From the NCBI GenBank assembly GCA_037718865.1, contig JBBJMP010000002.1:248001-312000 (forward strand): DNA of 64,000 bases, read 5' to 3'. Source of the stretch: JADCRZ01 sp037718865. Its GTDB lineage: Bacteria; Bacteroidota; Bacteroidia; Chitinophagales; Chitinophagaceae. The translations under genes were made by a program, and so were the position numbers. The notes under the pieces are model-generated. The model saw only the letters and a program-made list of their open reading frames with translations. It searched no databases and was not told where the DNA came from. Positions 8,969 to 18,398 of this stretch are shown piece by piece. Positions within the stretch are counted from its first letter, which is position 1. Each line of letters opens with the position of its first letter.

Positions 8969-11131
8969 TTAATTGACATCCGTTCTTTTTAAACCATCCG
9001 GTTTCGGCAACAAAATTTTTCTCGACAACTTAAATTTACCGGTTTTGGGATCCGTACCTGTAAGTTTCACTTTAACAATATCGCCTTCGTTCAAAACACC
9101 TTCCAGTGTTTCCAGGCGTTTCCAGCTGACTTCTGATATATGGATCAGGCCCTGCTTGCCGGGAAGGAATTCTACAAAAGCACCGTAGGGCATGATAGAT
9201 TTCACTTTAGCTTCGTAAACATCGCCTACGGAGGGAACAGCCACGATGCCCTTTATCCACGATAAAGCTCTTTCCACACCATCTTTATTAGCACTGAAAA
9301 TGCTTACTTCACCCATTTCGTTCTTTTCTTCCAGATTGATAGTGGTTCCTGTTTCGCGTTGTATTTCCTGAATCACTTTTCCACCTGGTCCTATAACCGC
9401 CCCTATAAATTCTTTATCAATGAACAGTTTAATCATTCGGGGTGCATGTGGTTTTACATCCTCACGGGCTTTAGCAATGGTTGTATACATGGCATCCAGG
9501 ATGTGTAATCTTCCTCTTCGTGCCTGATCCAGAGCCTGACGCATAATGTCCATACTCAATCCATCTACCTTGATATCCATCTGCACGCCACAAATGCCTT
9601 CCCGTGTTCCGGTAACTTTAAAATCCATATCACCCAGGTGATCTTCATCACCTAATATGTCGGTTAATACGGCAAACCTGCCTTCCTTTGAAATTAGGCC
9701 CATAGCCACGCCGGACACATGTTTAGGTATGCCGACTCCCGCATCCATCAAAGCCAGTGAGCCGGCACAAACGGTTGCCATAGATGAAGAACCGTTTGAT
9801 TCCAGCACATCACTTACCACACGTACGGTGTATGGAAAATCGCCCCCGGGCATCATTTGCTTCAGCGAGCGCAGGGCCAGATTACCATGCCCTACTTCAC
9901 GTCGTGCAGGCGCCCTCATCATTTTGACCTCACCGGTAGAAAAAGGGGGGAAATTGTAATGCAAAATGAACTTTGAATACTCCGAACTGGCAGCACTTTC
10001 TACGAGCAATGAATCAAGCGGAGTTCCCAGCGTTATGGTAGCAAGTGCCTGGGTTTCACCACGGGTAAACAAAGCGGCTCCATGTGGTGAAGGCAATGCA
10101 TCTACTTCCATGCTCAATGGACGTACATCTTCCAATCCCCGGCCATCTAAACGAATCCTGTCGTTCAGTATCATGTCACGAATTACGTCAAACTGCAGAT
10201 CATAATAATACTTTTTTGACAGTTTAGTAATGTCTTCCGGCAATATGTCTTCGGGTAAAAGGTTGTATTCACTTTTCAGGTGAACGATAAGGTCTTGCTG
10301 TATTTGTTCAAGCTGTGAGCCTCTCTGGTGTTTACTGCTTCCGGATCTGGCCATTTCAAGTATACGGGAAGAAGCAAACGCTTTCACCTTCTCCCGAAGC
10401 TCCGTATCTTCTGCAGGTTTAGCGTATTCCCTTTTGCCAGTAACGCCTTTCATCGCCCTTAATTCTTCCTGAGCTTTTACCTGCAAACGGATAGCATCAT
10501 GCGCCAGTTCAATAGCCTTGATCAGGTCTTCTTCAATGCACTCTTTAGACTCGCCCTCTACCATCATGATGTTTTTATCTGTGGCCGCAATGATAAAATC
10601 CATATCCGCTTTCGCCAATTCGCTACGGTAAGGGTTCACCTTAAAAACCCCGTCAACACGGGCAATTCTTACTTCTGAAATAATTTCCTGAATAGGAATA
10701 TCTGAAACGGCGAGTGCCGCAGAAGCCGCTAAACAGGCCAGCGCGTCGGGCATTACTTCGATATCGCTTGAAATGAGTGTGATAAGCACTTGTACTTCAC
10801 ATAAATAATCTTCCGGAAAAAGCGGACGCAGTGCCCGGTCAATTAAACGGGATGTGAGTACTTCGTAATCGTTTAGCCTGGATTCCCGTTTAAAAAATGA
10901 ACCAGGTATCCGTCCTGCTGAGGCGAACTTTTCCTGATAATCTACGGATAATGGAAAATAGTTCTGCCCTTCTTTAGGCTCTTTGGTTGCTACAACGGTA
11001 GCCAGTATGATACAATTGCCTTGGCGAACGGTTACTGAACCGTCTGCCTGGCGGGCAAGTTTTCCCGTTTCGATGGTCACCATACGGCCATCGCCAATAT
11101 CAAATGTTTTACTTATAGGTTGTGATAACAT
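8969..11131 (-). CDS. pnp: Polynucleotide phosphorylase
   Basis: A 720-residue 3'-5' exoribonuclease that degrades RNA by phosphorolysis. Two RNase PH-like domains are visible; the second has the FSTGEVKMMRAPARREVGHG stretch near residue 400 and DILGDEDHLGDMDFKVTGT near 510. They are followed by a KH domain (IGAVIGPGGKVIQEI, about 575) and an S1 domain (VGDVYEAKVKSIMPYGAFVE, about 630). All domains are full length. It lies downstream of rpsO on the same strand, the usual rpsO-pnp order, but a strong hairpin after rpsO suggests separate or attenuated transcription. Confidence 0.97.
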   Translation of the reverse strand: MLSQPISKTFDIGDGRMVTIETGKLARQADGSVTVRQGNCIILATVVATKEPKEGQNYFPLSVDYQEKFASAGRIPGSFFKRESRLNDYEVLTSRLIDRALRPLFPEDYLCEVQVLITLISSDIEVMPDALACLAASAALAVSDIPIQEIISEVRIARVDGVFKVNPYRSELAKADMDFIIAATDKNIMMVEGESKECIEEDLIKAIELAHDAIRLQVKAQEELRAMKGVTGKREYAKPAEDTELREKVKAFASSRILEMARSGSSKHQRGSQLEQIQQDLIVHLKSEYNLLPEDILPEDITKLSKKYYYDLQFDVIRDMILNDRIRLDGRGLEDVRPLSMEVDALPSPHGAALFTRGETQALATITLGTPLDSLLVESAASSEYSKFILHYNFPPFSTGEVKMMRAPARREVGHGNLALRSLKQMMPGGDFPYTVRVVSDVLESNGSSSMATVCAGSLALMDAGVGIPKHVSGVAMGLISKEGRFAVLTDILGDEDHLGDMDFKVTGTREGICGVQMDIKVDGLSMDIMRQALDQARRGRLHILDAMYTTIAKAREDVKPHAPRMIKLFIDKEFIGAVIGPGGKVIQEIQRETGTTINLEEKNEMGEVSIFSANKDGVERALSWIKGIVAVPSVGDVYEAKVKSIMPYGAFVEFLPGKQGLIHISEVSWKRLETLEGVLNEGDIVKVKLTGTDPKTGKFKLSRKILLPKPDGLKRTDVN

Positions 11132-11232
11132 GTTTAAAATCTGGAATTTTTACCCAATTTAAAGAAATGAGATAATGCAGAGGGAGAGTATATCGTCTCG
11201 TTAGAGGACATTAAAGATAGTTAAGACGCAAA

Positions 11233-11268
11233 AAACTATTCCCAACCTGAACGAGTTGGGAATAGTTT
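11233..11268 (-). terminator. Terminator downstream of rpsO
   Basis: AAACTATTCCCAAC and GTTGGGAATAGTTT form a perfect 14-bp stem with an eight-base loop, followed by TTTTTTG on the minus strand. It starts 18 bp after the rpsO stop and lies before pnp, so it may set the ratio of the two transcripts. Confidence 0.9.
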
Positions 11269-11285
11269 CTGAATACTGAGAGAAG

Positions 11286-11558
11286 TTATTTTCTAAGGCC
11301 AAGTTTTTCTATCAATTTCCTATATTCCTGAAGATTATGCTTACTTAAATAATTTAATAAACGTTTTCTCTTACCTACCATTTGCATTAAACCACGGTGT
11401 GTTGAAAAATCTTTTTTATTTTCCTGTAAGTGTTTGGAGATCTGGCTGATACGCTCGGTTAACAGGGCGATCTGCCCTTCGATTGAGCCTGTATTCGTAG
11501 CAGTTCCGCCGAATTCTGCAAAAATGGTTGATTTTTTTTCTTTAGTTAAATAAGACAT
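11286..11558 (-). CDS. rpsO: 30S ribosomal protein S15
   Basis: A 90-residue protein matching S15 over its whole length: GSIEGQIALLTERISQISKH, then HRGLMQMVGKRKRLLNYL, the segment that binds 16S rRNA. The frame is open upstream to 11735, but the ATG at 11558 gives the standard S15 N-terminus (MSYLTKEKK). It has its own terminator and a candidate -7 box at 11605-11612. Confidence 0.97.
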   Translation of the reverse strand: MSYLTKEKKSTIFAEFGGTATNTGSIEGQIALLTERISQISKHLQENKKDFSTHRGLMQMVGKRKRLLNYLSKHNLQEYRKLIEKLGLRK

Positions 11559-11604
11559 CTTAGAATTTTTTAAAATGCACCTGAATATTCCGCTTAAATG
11601 CCGG

Positions 11605-11612
11605 CAAAGGTA
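11605..11612 (-). promoter_or_regulatory. Candidate -7 element for rpsO
   Basis: On the minus strand this reads TACCTTTG, an exact TAnnTTTG match, about 47 bp before the rpsO ATG. No clear TTTG was found at the -33 spacing, so this is a partial match. Confidence 0.35.
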
Positions 11613-11698
11613 AATAATTATTCCAATTCGGGCCTGATAATTCTTTACGTTTACTTTATTTTTGACAAGACCCGAAAAAAACAATCTCTGCTTGTGTA

Positions 11699-12850
11699 GT
11701 GCGCTGTTTCCAAAAAATCGACCAATCGCTCTCAAGCGGCAAGTTTACCAATGTGAAAACGATTTATTTCACTGTTAATAACGATCTTAATTACGACCAG
11801 CGCATGATACGCATCTGCTCCTCGCTGGCTGGCCAGGGGTATATTATTTGTTTGATCGGAAAGCGATCTAAAAACTCCACGGCATTGCTTCCCCGTCCAT
11901 ATCAACAAATACGGATCCGATGCCGGTTTAAAAAAGGAAAATTTTCTTATCTCGAGTATCATTACAGGCTGTTATATTTTTTGCTTTTCATAAAAGCCGA
12001 CTGTTTTTGTGCCATAGACCTGGATACCATATTACCCGTTTGGATCGCCTCAAAAATTAAACGTATACCGCGAGTATATGATGCACACGAATTGTTTACA
12101 GAAATGAAGGAAGTGATCACAAGGCCTGCAATCAGGAAAATCTGGACTATGCTCGAACAATTAACACTACCCCATTTCAAAAATGGATATACGGTAAGTG
12201 ATAGTATCGCCGGATTCTATCAGAAAAAATACCAGGTTGAATATAGTACTATCCGTAATATTCCGGTAAAAACCGTTGAACCGCCGCTACTTCATAAGGA
12301 TAAATATATACTTTACCAGGGAGCCGTAAACGAAGGCAGGGGCCTGGAATATCTAATCCCTGCCATGCAGTATGTAAACTGCCCTTTGATAATCTGCGGG
12401 GATGGAAACTTTATGAACCAATCGCTTAAACTGGTAAGCCATTATCAGTTACAGGATAAGGTACTTTTCAAGGGAATGTTATTACCCGAAGCCTTAAAAA
12501 ATATAACCCTTTCATCTTATATCGGGGTGAACCTGGTAGAGCCTGCCGGATTGAACCAATTGTATTCACTTGCCAATAAATTTTTTGATTATATACATGC
12601 GGCCGTTCCCCAATTGACCATGGATTTTCCGGAATATAGCAAAATCAACGGCAAGTACAAGGTAGCACTGCTCACCCACACGTTAGAACCAAGGCACCTT
12701 GCCGGCTTACTGAACATTTTATTGGAAAACACTGTTCTGTATGATGAATTGCAACAAAACTGCCTCAGCGCCCGGGAAGAGTACAATTGGCAAACGGAAG
12801 AAAAAACACTAATCGAATTTTATTATCAAATTTTCAGCAAGATTGGATAG
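11699..12850 (+). CDS. Glycosyltransferase (GT4-like)
   Basis: About 380 residues with a two-Rossmann layout typical of GT-B enzymes. N-terminal features are IYFTVNNDLNYDQRMIRICS and RVYDAHELFTEM, and the C-terminal donor-binding half has LYQGAVNEGRGLEYLIPAM followed by ICGDGNFMNQSLKLV, as in family 4 glycosyltransferases. It probably adds a sugar during cell-surface glycan synthesis. The start is uncertain: the ATG at 11699 or a GTG at 11753 are both possible, the latter placing the first beta-strand at the N-terminus. It overlaps the next glycosyltransferase gene by 8 bp, so the two are translationally coupled. Confidence 0.8.
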   Translation: MRCFQKIDQSLSSGKFTNVKTIYFTVNNDLNYDQRMIRICSSLAGQGYIICLIGKRSKNSTALLPRPYQQIRIRCRFKKGKFSYLEYHYRLLYFLLFIKADCFCAIDLDTILPVWIASKIKRIPRVYDAHELFTEMKEVITRPAIRKIWTMLEQLTLPHFKNGYTVSDSIAGFYQKKYQVEYSTIRNIPVKTVEPPLLHKDKYILYQGAVNEGRGLEYLIPAMQYVNCPLIICGDGNFMNQSLKLVSHYQLQDKVLFKGMLLPEALKNITLSSYIGVNLVEPAGLNQLYSLANKFFDYIHAAVPQLTMDFPEYSKINGKYKVALLTHTLEPRHLAGLLNILLENTVLYDELQQNCLSAREEYNWQTEEKTLIEFYYQIFSKIG

Positions 12851-13964
12851 ACACTTACATATCGTATGCCATGATGTTCCGTACCCGGTTGATTATGGCG
12901 GCGTCTTTGACCTGTTCTGCAAGGTTAAAGCCCTTTACGAGCTGAATATAAGAATTCATCTTCACTGTTTTGAATACGGACGGAGACCTCAGCCTGAATT
13001 AAACAAATACTGCGAAGAGGTGAATTATTACCCGCGCAATGAGGGACATAAGGGGTTTTCAACAGTCATCCCTTATATCGTTGCCTCCCGTTCTTCTGCT
13101 GATTTGATTACGAACCTGCGTAAAGATAGTTACCCGGTGTTGCTGGAAGGCATTCATTGCACTTATCCTTTATATTGTGATGCCCTGCAAAACCGTAAAG
13201 TTATCCTTCGTTTACATAATGTTGAATATGACTATTACCACCAGTTGTTCCATCATGAAAAATCATTATTAAAAAAAGCCTACTATTATAATGAGAGCCG
13301 GTTACTGAAATGTTTTGAACAATCTATAGCCAACAAGGCACTCATCCTGGCGGTTTCTCAAAAAGATGTCGAAACGTATCAGAAAAAATTCGCAGCTCAA
13401 AACATAGCATACCTGCCTGTGTTCACTCCTTTTTATCAGGTACAGAGCCTGGAAGGTATAGGCACTTATTGCCTGTATCATGGAAATCTGTCTGTTTCGG
13501 AAAATGAGAAAGCTGCAATCTGGCTGCTGGAAAACGTATTTAATAAGATAAAAGTACCTTTCGTCATTGCCGGCAAGAACCCTTCATCCCGCTTGGAAAG
13601 ACTTGCTCATCTTAATTGCCATACCTGCCTGGTAGCTAACCCGTGCGAAGGTGAAATGAAAGACCTGATTGCCAAAGCGCAGATCAATATCATCCCCTCA
13701 TTTAATGAAACGGGTATTAAACTAAAATTATTGAACGCACTGTTTAACGGAAGGCACTGTGTGGTAAATGATGCCACTGTGCAACATACAGGCCTGGAAG
13801 CTGCGTGTCATATCGGTACTACCAGCGAGGCCATCCGGCAGATCGTCATTCAATTATACCATCATCCCTTTAACGAAGAAGAGATCCTGTTAAGAGAAAA
13901 ATTGCTTGGCACCGGATATAACAATAAAAAAAACGGGCTCAGCCTTATAAAATCGATATGGTAG
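12843..13964 (+). CDS. Glycosyltransferase family protein
   Basis: A 373-residue GT-B type protein. The N-terminus (HIVCHDVPYPVDYGGVFDLF) has the acceptor-side Gly-rich loop, the middle has VILRLHNVEYDYYHQLF, and the C-terminal half has YHGNLSVSENEKAAIWLLEN and a donor-site region IIPSFNETGIKLKLLNALF. The only plausible start is TTG at 12843, inside the end of the preceding glycosyltransferase gene, which indicates coupled translation. Its 3' end overlaps the convergent ftsE gene by 20 bp. The sugar and acceptor are unknown; the pair probably acts on one surface glycan. Confidence 0.75.
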   Translation: MDRHLHIVCHDVPYPVDYGGVFDLFCKVKALYELNIRIHLHCFEYGRRPQPELNKYCEEVNYYPRNEGHKGFSTVIPYIVASRSSADLITNLRKDSYPVLLEGIHCTYPLYCDALQNRKVILRLHNVEYDYYHQLFHHEKSLLKKAYYYNESRLLKCFEQSIANKALILAVSQKDVETYQKKFAAQNIAYLPVFTPFYQVQSLEGIGTYCLYHGNLSVSENEKAAIWLLENVFNKIKVPFVIAGKNPSSRLERLAHLNCHTCLVANPCEGEMKDLIAKAQINIIPSFNETGIKLKLLNALFNGRHCVVNDATVQHTGLEAACHIGTTSEAIRQIVIQLYHHPFNEEEILLREKLLGTGYNNKKNGLSLIKSIW

Positions 13965-14634
13965 CGTTATCTTCTACCTTACCCTTTTCAGTTTTCAACG
14001 TTCTTGCAGGATATTTACTTATGACTATATAATTATGAGTCGCCATGATTATTGCAGCTCCGTAATCACCGCTGATGTGAAACAGCAGTTGCATGATCTC
14101 GTCGGAAGTCTCAGGGTCGAGGTTACCGGTAGGCTCATCAGCCAATATTAATTTAGGTGAATTCAGTAAAGCTCTTGCTATGTCTATACGCTGCTGTTCG
14201 CCTCCACTCATTTCAAAAGGCATTTTAAATCCTTTAGACTTTAATCCGACCTTCTCAAGCACGTCGGCAATTTTTTCGTTCATTAGTTTCGCATCCTTCC
14301 ACCCGGTAGCCCTTAAAACAAATTTCAGGTTTTCGTTCACCGTTCTATCCGTCAATAACTGAAAGTCCTGGAAAACCACTCCAAGCGTTCTCCGAAGGAA
14401 AGGCACTCTTTTCCAGTTCATGTCTTTAAGGTTATAGCCGGCAACTCTTCCCTCGCCTTCCTTTAGTGGCAGGTCTCCGTATAATGTTTTTAATAAACTC
14501 GATTTACCGGTGCCGGTTTTACCAACGAGGTAGACGAATTCTCCGGTATTCACTGTTAAATTGACGTCCTGGAGAATCAGATTCTTTCCCTGATAAATAT
14601 TAGCGTTTACTAACTCGACAATTTTTTCGGTCAT
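13945..14634 (-). CDS. ftsE: FtsE-like ABC transporter ATP-binding protein
   Basis: A 229-residue ABC ATPase. Walker A is GKTGTGKSS (about 38-46), the Q-loop follows at VVFQDFQLL, the signature is MSGGEQQR (about 144), Walker B is LILADEPTGNLD (about 165) and the switch His is in IIMATHNY. The QDFQLL and DEPTGNLD wording is typical of FtsE and related LolD/MacB proteins; FtsE works with FtsX to control septal peptidoglycan hydrolases. No ftsX is adjacent, but in Bacteroidota the two are often apart. It stands alone with convergent and divergent neighbours. LolD-like function cannot be fully excluded. Confidence 0.8.
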   Translation of the reverse strand: MTEKIVELVNANIYQGKNLILQDVNLTVNTGEFVYLVGKTGTGKSSLLKTLYGDLPLKEGEGRVAGYNLKDMNWKRVPFLRRTLGVVFQDFQLLTDRTVNENLKFVLRATGWKDAKLMNEKIADVLEKVGLKSKGFKMPFEMSGGEQQRIDIARALLNSPKLILADEPTGNLDPETSDEIMQLLFHISGDYGAAIIMATHNYIVISKYPARTLKTEKGKVEDNATISIL

Positions 14635-14850
14635 AGCGTAATTTTAAAAAAACAAAAATAAAGCATTAATCGGCATTGTAACCCGGGCAACGCCTATACA
14701 ATTGTGAAAACCGCGAATGTTGAGGCAAGAAAAATGCTTATTGCAGGTATCCAGAATGATAACGCTTCAAAGAGGAATTAGCCTAAATTACGGCATTAAA
14801 CCAAATTTTCTTTTTTTTACATATATTGAACCTTTATTCAACTATTAGTA

Positions 14851-17800
14851 ATGTTACATAAGTATCTAACGATTTGCGCCATTACGATGGCAGCCTTATT
14901 ATTCACTGCAGGCAGCCATAAATCATTTCAATTACCCGGAAGGCTTGAAGTGCTCCTATTAGGGCATGAAAGTAAACATCATGACTCTGAAAAACTTACC
15001 GACATCTTGTCCAGGGAGCTTTTTAAAGATGGGATCAACATTTCATACACCACCGATCCTGACGATCTGAACGAGAACAACCTGCAGAAGTATGACGGGT
15101 TGATCCTGTATGCCAACATCGATAAAATTTCACCTTCCCAGGAAAAAGCCTTGTTAAACTATGTGAAGGGAGGCAAAGGCTTTATTCCTCTTCACTCAGC
15201 ATCATTCTGTTTCCGGAATTCTCCGGAAGTGGTGGAAATGATCGGGGGGCAGTTCAAAAGTCATAAGTGGGATTCTTTTCCCGCTGTAATCGTTAAACCC
15301 GAACACCCGGTAGTGAAAGGCATTCCTGCTTTTATTACAACCGACGAAACCTATGTGCATGAAAAGATTAGCAAGAACATAGAAGTGATCTCTGAAAGAG
15401 TGGAAGGCAGTCATCGCGAACCGTATACCTGGGTACGTAATTACGGAAAAGGCAGGGTATTTTATACCGCCTACGGACATGATGAACACACTTTCAATAA
15501 TAAGGATTTTATAAACCTGGTAAGAAACGGCATCCTGTGGGCAGTTGGAGATCAGGCAAGGTCGAATTTGGCTTCTTTGAAATTACCTGAACCAAAATAT
15601 ACCGACGCCAAAATTCCCAACTATGAGCGCCGTAATCCGCCCCCTCAACTACAAGAGCCTTTAACACCTGCACAATCCATGCAGCTTACCCAGGTGCCTG
15701 TGGGTTTTGAACTTCAGTTGTTTGCAGCAGAACCTGATATTATAAACCCCATCCACATGAACTGGGACGAAAGGGGAAGGCTTTGGGTAATTGAAACCGT
15801 CGACTATCCAAATACCGTAAGGGATAACAAGGAAACAGGCGACGACCGGATCAAAATACTGGAAGATACGAACGGCGACGGCAAAGCTGATAAAATTACC
15901 ATTTTTGCAGATAAGCTAAACATTCCGACAAGCTTTGTTTTTGCGAACGATGGCATCGTAGTTTCCCAGGCTCCCTATTTTTTATATTTCAAAGACACAA
16001 ACGGAGATGATAAAGCGGATGTAAAAGATACCGTAATAACCGGTTGGGGAACTTACGATACGCATGCGGGCCCTTCAAGCCTGAGGTATGGACTTGACAA
16101 CAAACTCTGGGGTGTTGTTGGTTACTCGGGGTTCAGGGGAAAAATTGGCAAGGATTCTCTCCGCTTCAGCTCCGGCCTGTACCGTTTTACCGCTGATGGC
16201 AAAGACCTCGAATACCTCTCTACGACCAGCAACAATACCTGGGGACTTGGTTTTTCAGAAGAATTTGATGTATTTATTTCGACAGCCAACAATACGCACA
16301 GCGGCTTTTTCAGCATACCTTTCAAGTACCTGACCATGGCCGATATCACTGAATCGGGTGTGGAGAAAATCGATGCCCATTACGGCATGCACGTTGTTAC
16401 CAAAAACCTTCGCCAGGTTGACGTGTTCGGAGGCTTTACGGCAGCTGCAGGGCATAGCCTGTATACAGCCCGGCAGTTTCCAAAAGAATACTGGAACCGC
16501 GTTGCTTTCGTTAACGAACCTACCGGCCGCCTGATTCACCGCCACATACTTGAACAGACCGGGGCAGGATTCAAGGAAAAAGGCGACGGATGGAATATGC
16601 TTGCAAGCGCTGATGACTGGGCAGGGCCGGTACAGGCAGAAGTAGGGCCTGATGGGGCCTTATGGGTTCTCGACTGGTATGACTTCATCATTCAGCATAA
16701 TCCGACACCTTCCGGATTTGAAAACGGCAAGGGCAATGCCTATATAAATCCTTTAAGAGACCATGATCGCGGAAGGATCTACCGCATCAAATATAAAAAC
16801 AGCGAAGACGGTAAACCTTTAAATTTAAACAAGAAAGATGCTAATAGTCTTGTCCAGGCGCTCTCAAATAACAATATGTTCTGGCGCACGACGGCACAGC
16901 GCCTGCTTGTTGAATCGGGAAATACATCGGTACTGCCGGAACTGTATAAACTTGTTCGAAACGACAAACCGGATGAGGCAGGGATAAATGCATCCGCCAT
17001 TCATGCCCTGTGGACCATGCATGGACTTAAAGCTCTGGATGGCAGTAATAAAGAAGCCCTTGATGTTGCCATCAAAGCACTCAGCCATCCTTCAGGTGGT
17101 GTGCGCAGGGCCGCCGTACAGGTATTGCCGGTTTCAGTCGCAGCTACCCAGGCCCTGGTTAAAGCAAATGTTTTTAAAGACAAAGACCTTCGTGTCAGGC
17201 TCGCTGCAGTGCTAGCTGCTTCCGATGCGCCGGCTTCGAATGAATTGGGCAGTGCCTTGTTCGATATGGCAGAAAAAGAAGAAAACATTAATGATCCCTG
17301 GATAAAAAATGCGTTGTACGTTGGCACGAAGGTTCACCGGAACGGATTTCTGGCATCATTTAAGAAAAAAGGACTTAGTGAAAATCCTTCTCTGGGAGAG
17401 GCTACTACCATTCAACGGTTTGCCATGGCTTCCCGTTTAAAAACAATCTCATTGCGGTCCAGGCAAATGACCCCCGCCGACAGGGCCCATGATGTTACCG
17501 GTAAAGAAATATTGATCTCCGCCAATATAGAAAAAGGACAGGAAAAGGCGTATTCGGGGATGATCCTTGCCCATGGCGACAAGGCAAATGGATATGGATT
17601 ATACATGATGAACGATAAACTTTACTTCCAGGTTAACCAGGACGGAACTCCGTTTGTTGTAAATACTTCTTCGCCATTACCGGCTAAGTTCCAGGTCAAT
17701 GCATCACTCCAGCAGAACGGCTCCCTGACCCTTGTGGTTGATAATAAACAGGTGGCTGCCACCAAAGCCAAAGGATTATTTACCCAACCGTTAAAAACTG

Positions 17801-18342
17801 CCCTGAGGCTGGGATTCGATATGCTTAAGGGTGATGATAAGTTAGGTAATTATCCGGATACCTTCAGAGTAGCCAACAACATGGTCGCTAATCCAAGGAT
17901 CGACCTGCTGGACCCGGGCACCGTTAAAAAGCCGGACGCTTCAAAGGCCATTGCTGCAAAGGCAGACCAGGTGATTACCATTACCGTAGTGAAGAACGTA
18001 ATGAAGTTCGACAAAGAGCTTATCCAGGTAAAAGCAGGCACTACCGTTCAGATAGTACTGCAGAATCCTGATTTTATGCAACACAACCTGGTAGTCATAA
18101 AACCGAAAACAACTGAAAAAGTGGGTGCTGCCGCAGATAAATTGGCCCAGGATCCTGATGGCGCAAAAATGAACTATGTGCCCAGGATGCCCGAAGTTTT
18201 ATTTGCCACTCCTCTTATAAACCCTGAAGGTAAATTTACCTTGAAATTCAAAGTACCCGACACTGCAGGCGATTATCCGTACGTGTGCACCTTCCCCGGC
18301 CATTGGCGCATAATGAAGGGCATTATGAAAGTAACAAAATAG
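14851..18342 (+). CDS. Secreted ThuA / beta-propeller dehydrogenase-like / HEAT / beta-sandwich / cupredoxin fusion
   Basis: A 1163-residue exported protein (hydrophobic signal at residues 5-22). Domain order: ThuA-like (about 30-230, with LHSASFCFRNSPEVVEMIGG); a glucose-dehydrogenase-like propeller (about 275-640, starting PVGFELQLFAAEPDI and with GPSSLRYGLDN); HEAT-like repeats (about 660-830); a LamG-like beta-sandwich (about 870-1010); and a C-terminal type I copper domain (about 1045-1163) with ligands in MQHNLVV (His) and VCTFPGHWRIM (Cys, His, Met). Such proteins are common in Planctomycetes and Bacteroidota and are thought to oxidise sugars. Where many relatives carry a haem c CxxCH motif, none was seen here; the copper domain could be the electron acceptor. 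An MFS gene follows after 56 bp. Confidence 0.85.
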   Translation: MLHKYLTICAITMAALLFTAGSHKSFQLPGRLEVLLLGHESKHHDSEKLTDILSRELFKDGINISYTTDPDDLNENNLQKYDGLILYANIDKISPSQEKALLNYVKGGKGFIPLHSASFCFRNSPEVVEMIGGQFKSHKWDSFPAVIVKPEHPVVKGIPAFITTDETYVHEKISKNIEVISERVEGSHREPYTWVRNYGKGRVFYTAYGHDEHTFNNKDFINLVRNGILWAVGDQARSNLASLKLPEPKYTDAKIPNYERRNPPPQLQEPLTPAQSMQLTQVPVGFELQLFAAEPDIINPIHMNWDERGRLWVIETVDYPNTVRDNKETGDDRIKILEDTNGDGKADKITIFADKLNIPTSFVFANDGIVVSQAPYFLYFKDTNGDDKADVKDTVITGWGTYDTHAGPSSLRYGLDNKLWGVVGYSGFRGKIGKDSLRFSSGLYRFTADGKDLEYLSTTSNNTWGLGFSEEFDVFISTANNTHSGFFSIPFKYLTMADITESGVEKIDAHYGMHVVTKNLRQVDVFGGFTAAAGHSLYTARQFPKEYWNRVAFVNEPTGRLIHRHILEQTGAGFKEKGDGWNMLASADDWAGPVQAEVGPDGALWVLDWYDFIIQHNPTPSGFENGKGNAYINPLRDHDRGRIYRIKYKNSEDGKPLNLNKKDANSLVQALSNNNMFWRTTAQRLLVESGNTSVLPELYKLVRNDKPDEAGINASAIHALWTMHGLKALDGSNKEALDVAIKALSHPSGGVRRAAVQVLPVSVAATQALVKANVFKDKDLRVRLAAVLAASDAPASNELGSALFDMAEKEENINDPWIKNALYVGTKVHRNGFLASFKKKGLSENPSLGEATTIQRFAMASRLKTISLRSRQMTPADRAHDVTGKEILISANIEKGQEKAYSGMILAHGDKANGYGLYMMNDKLYFQVNQDGTPFVVNTSSPLPAKFQVNASLQQNGSLTLVVDNKQVAATKAKGLFTQPLKTALRLGFDMLKGDDKLGNYPDTFRVANNMVANPRIDLLDPGTVKKPDASKAIAAKADQVITITVVKNVMKFDKELIQVKAGTTVQIVLQNPDFMQHNLVVIKPKTTEKVGAAADKLAQDPDGAKMNYVPRMPEVLFATPLINPEGKFTLKFKVPDTAGDYPYVCTFPGHWRIMKGIMKVTK

Positions 18343-18398
18343 CATAGCCTATACTACATAATTCCATAATTAAACTTAATACCCAAAACTTAAATACA

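Noticed and set aside
11286..11735. Longer 149-residue form of ribosomal protein S15
   Set aside because: S15 is normally about 89 residues; the upstream part overlaps the promoter and has no homology by eye.
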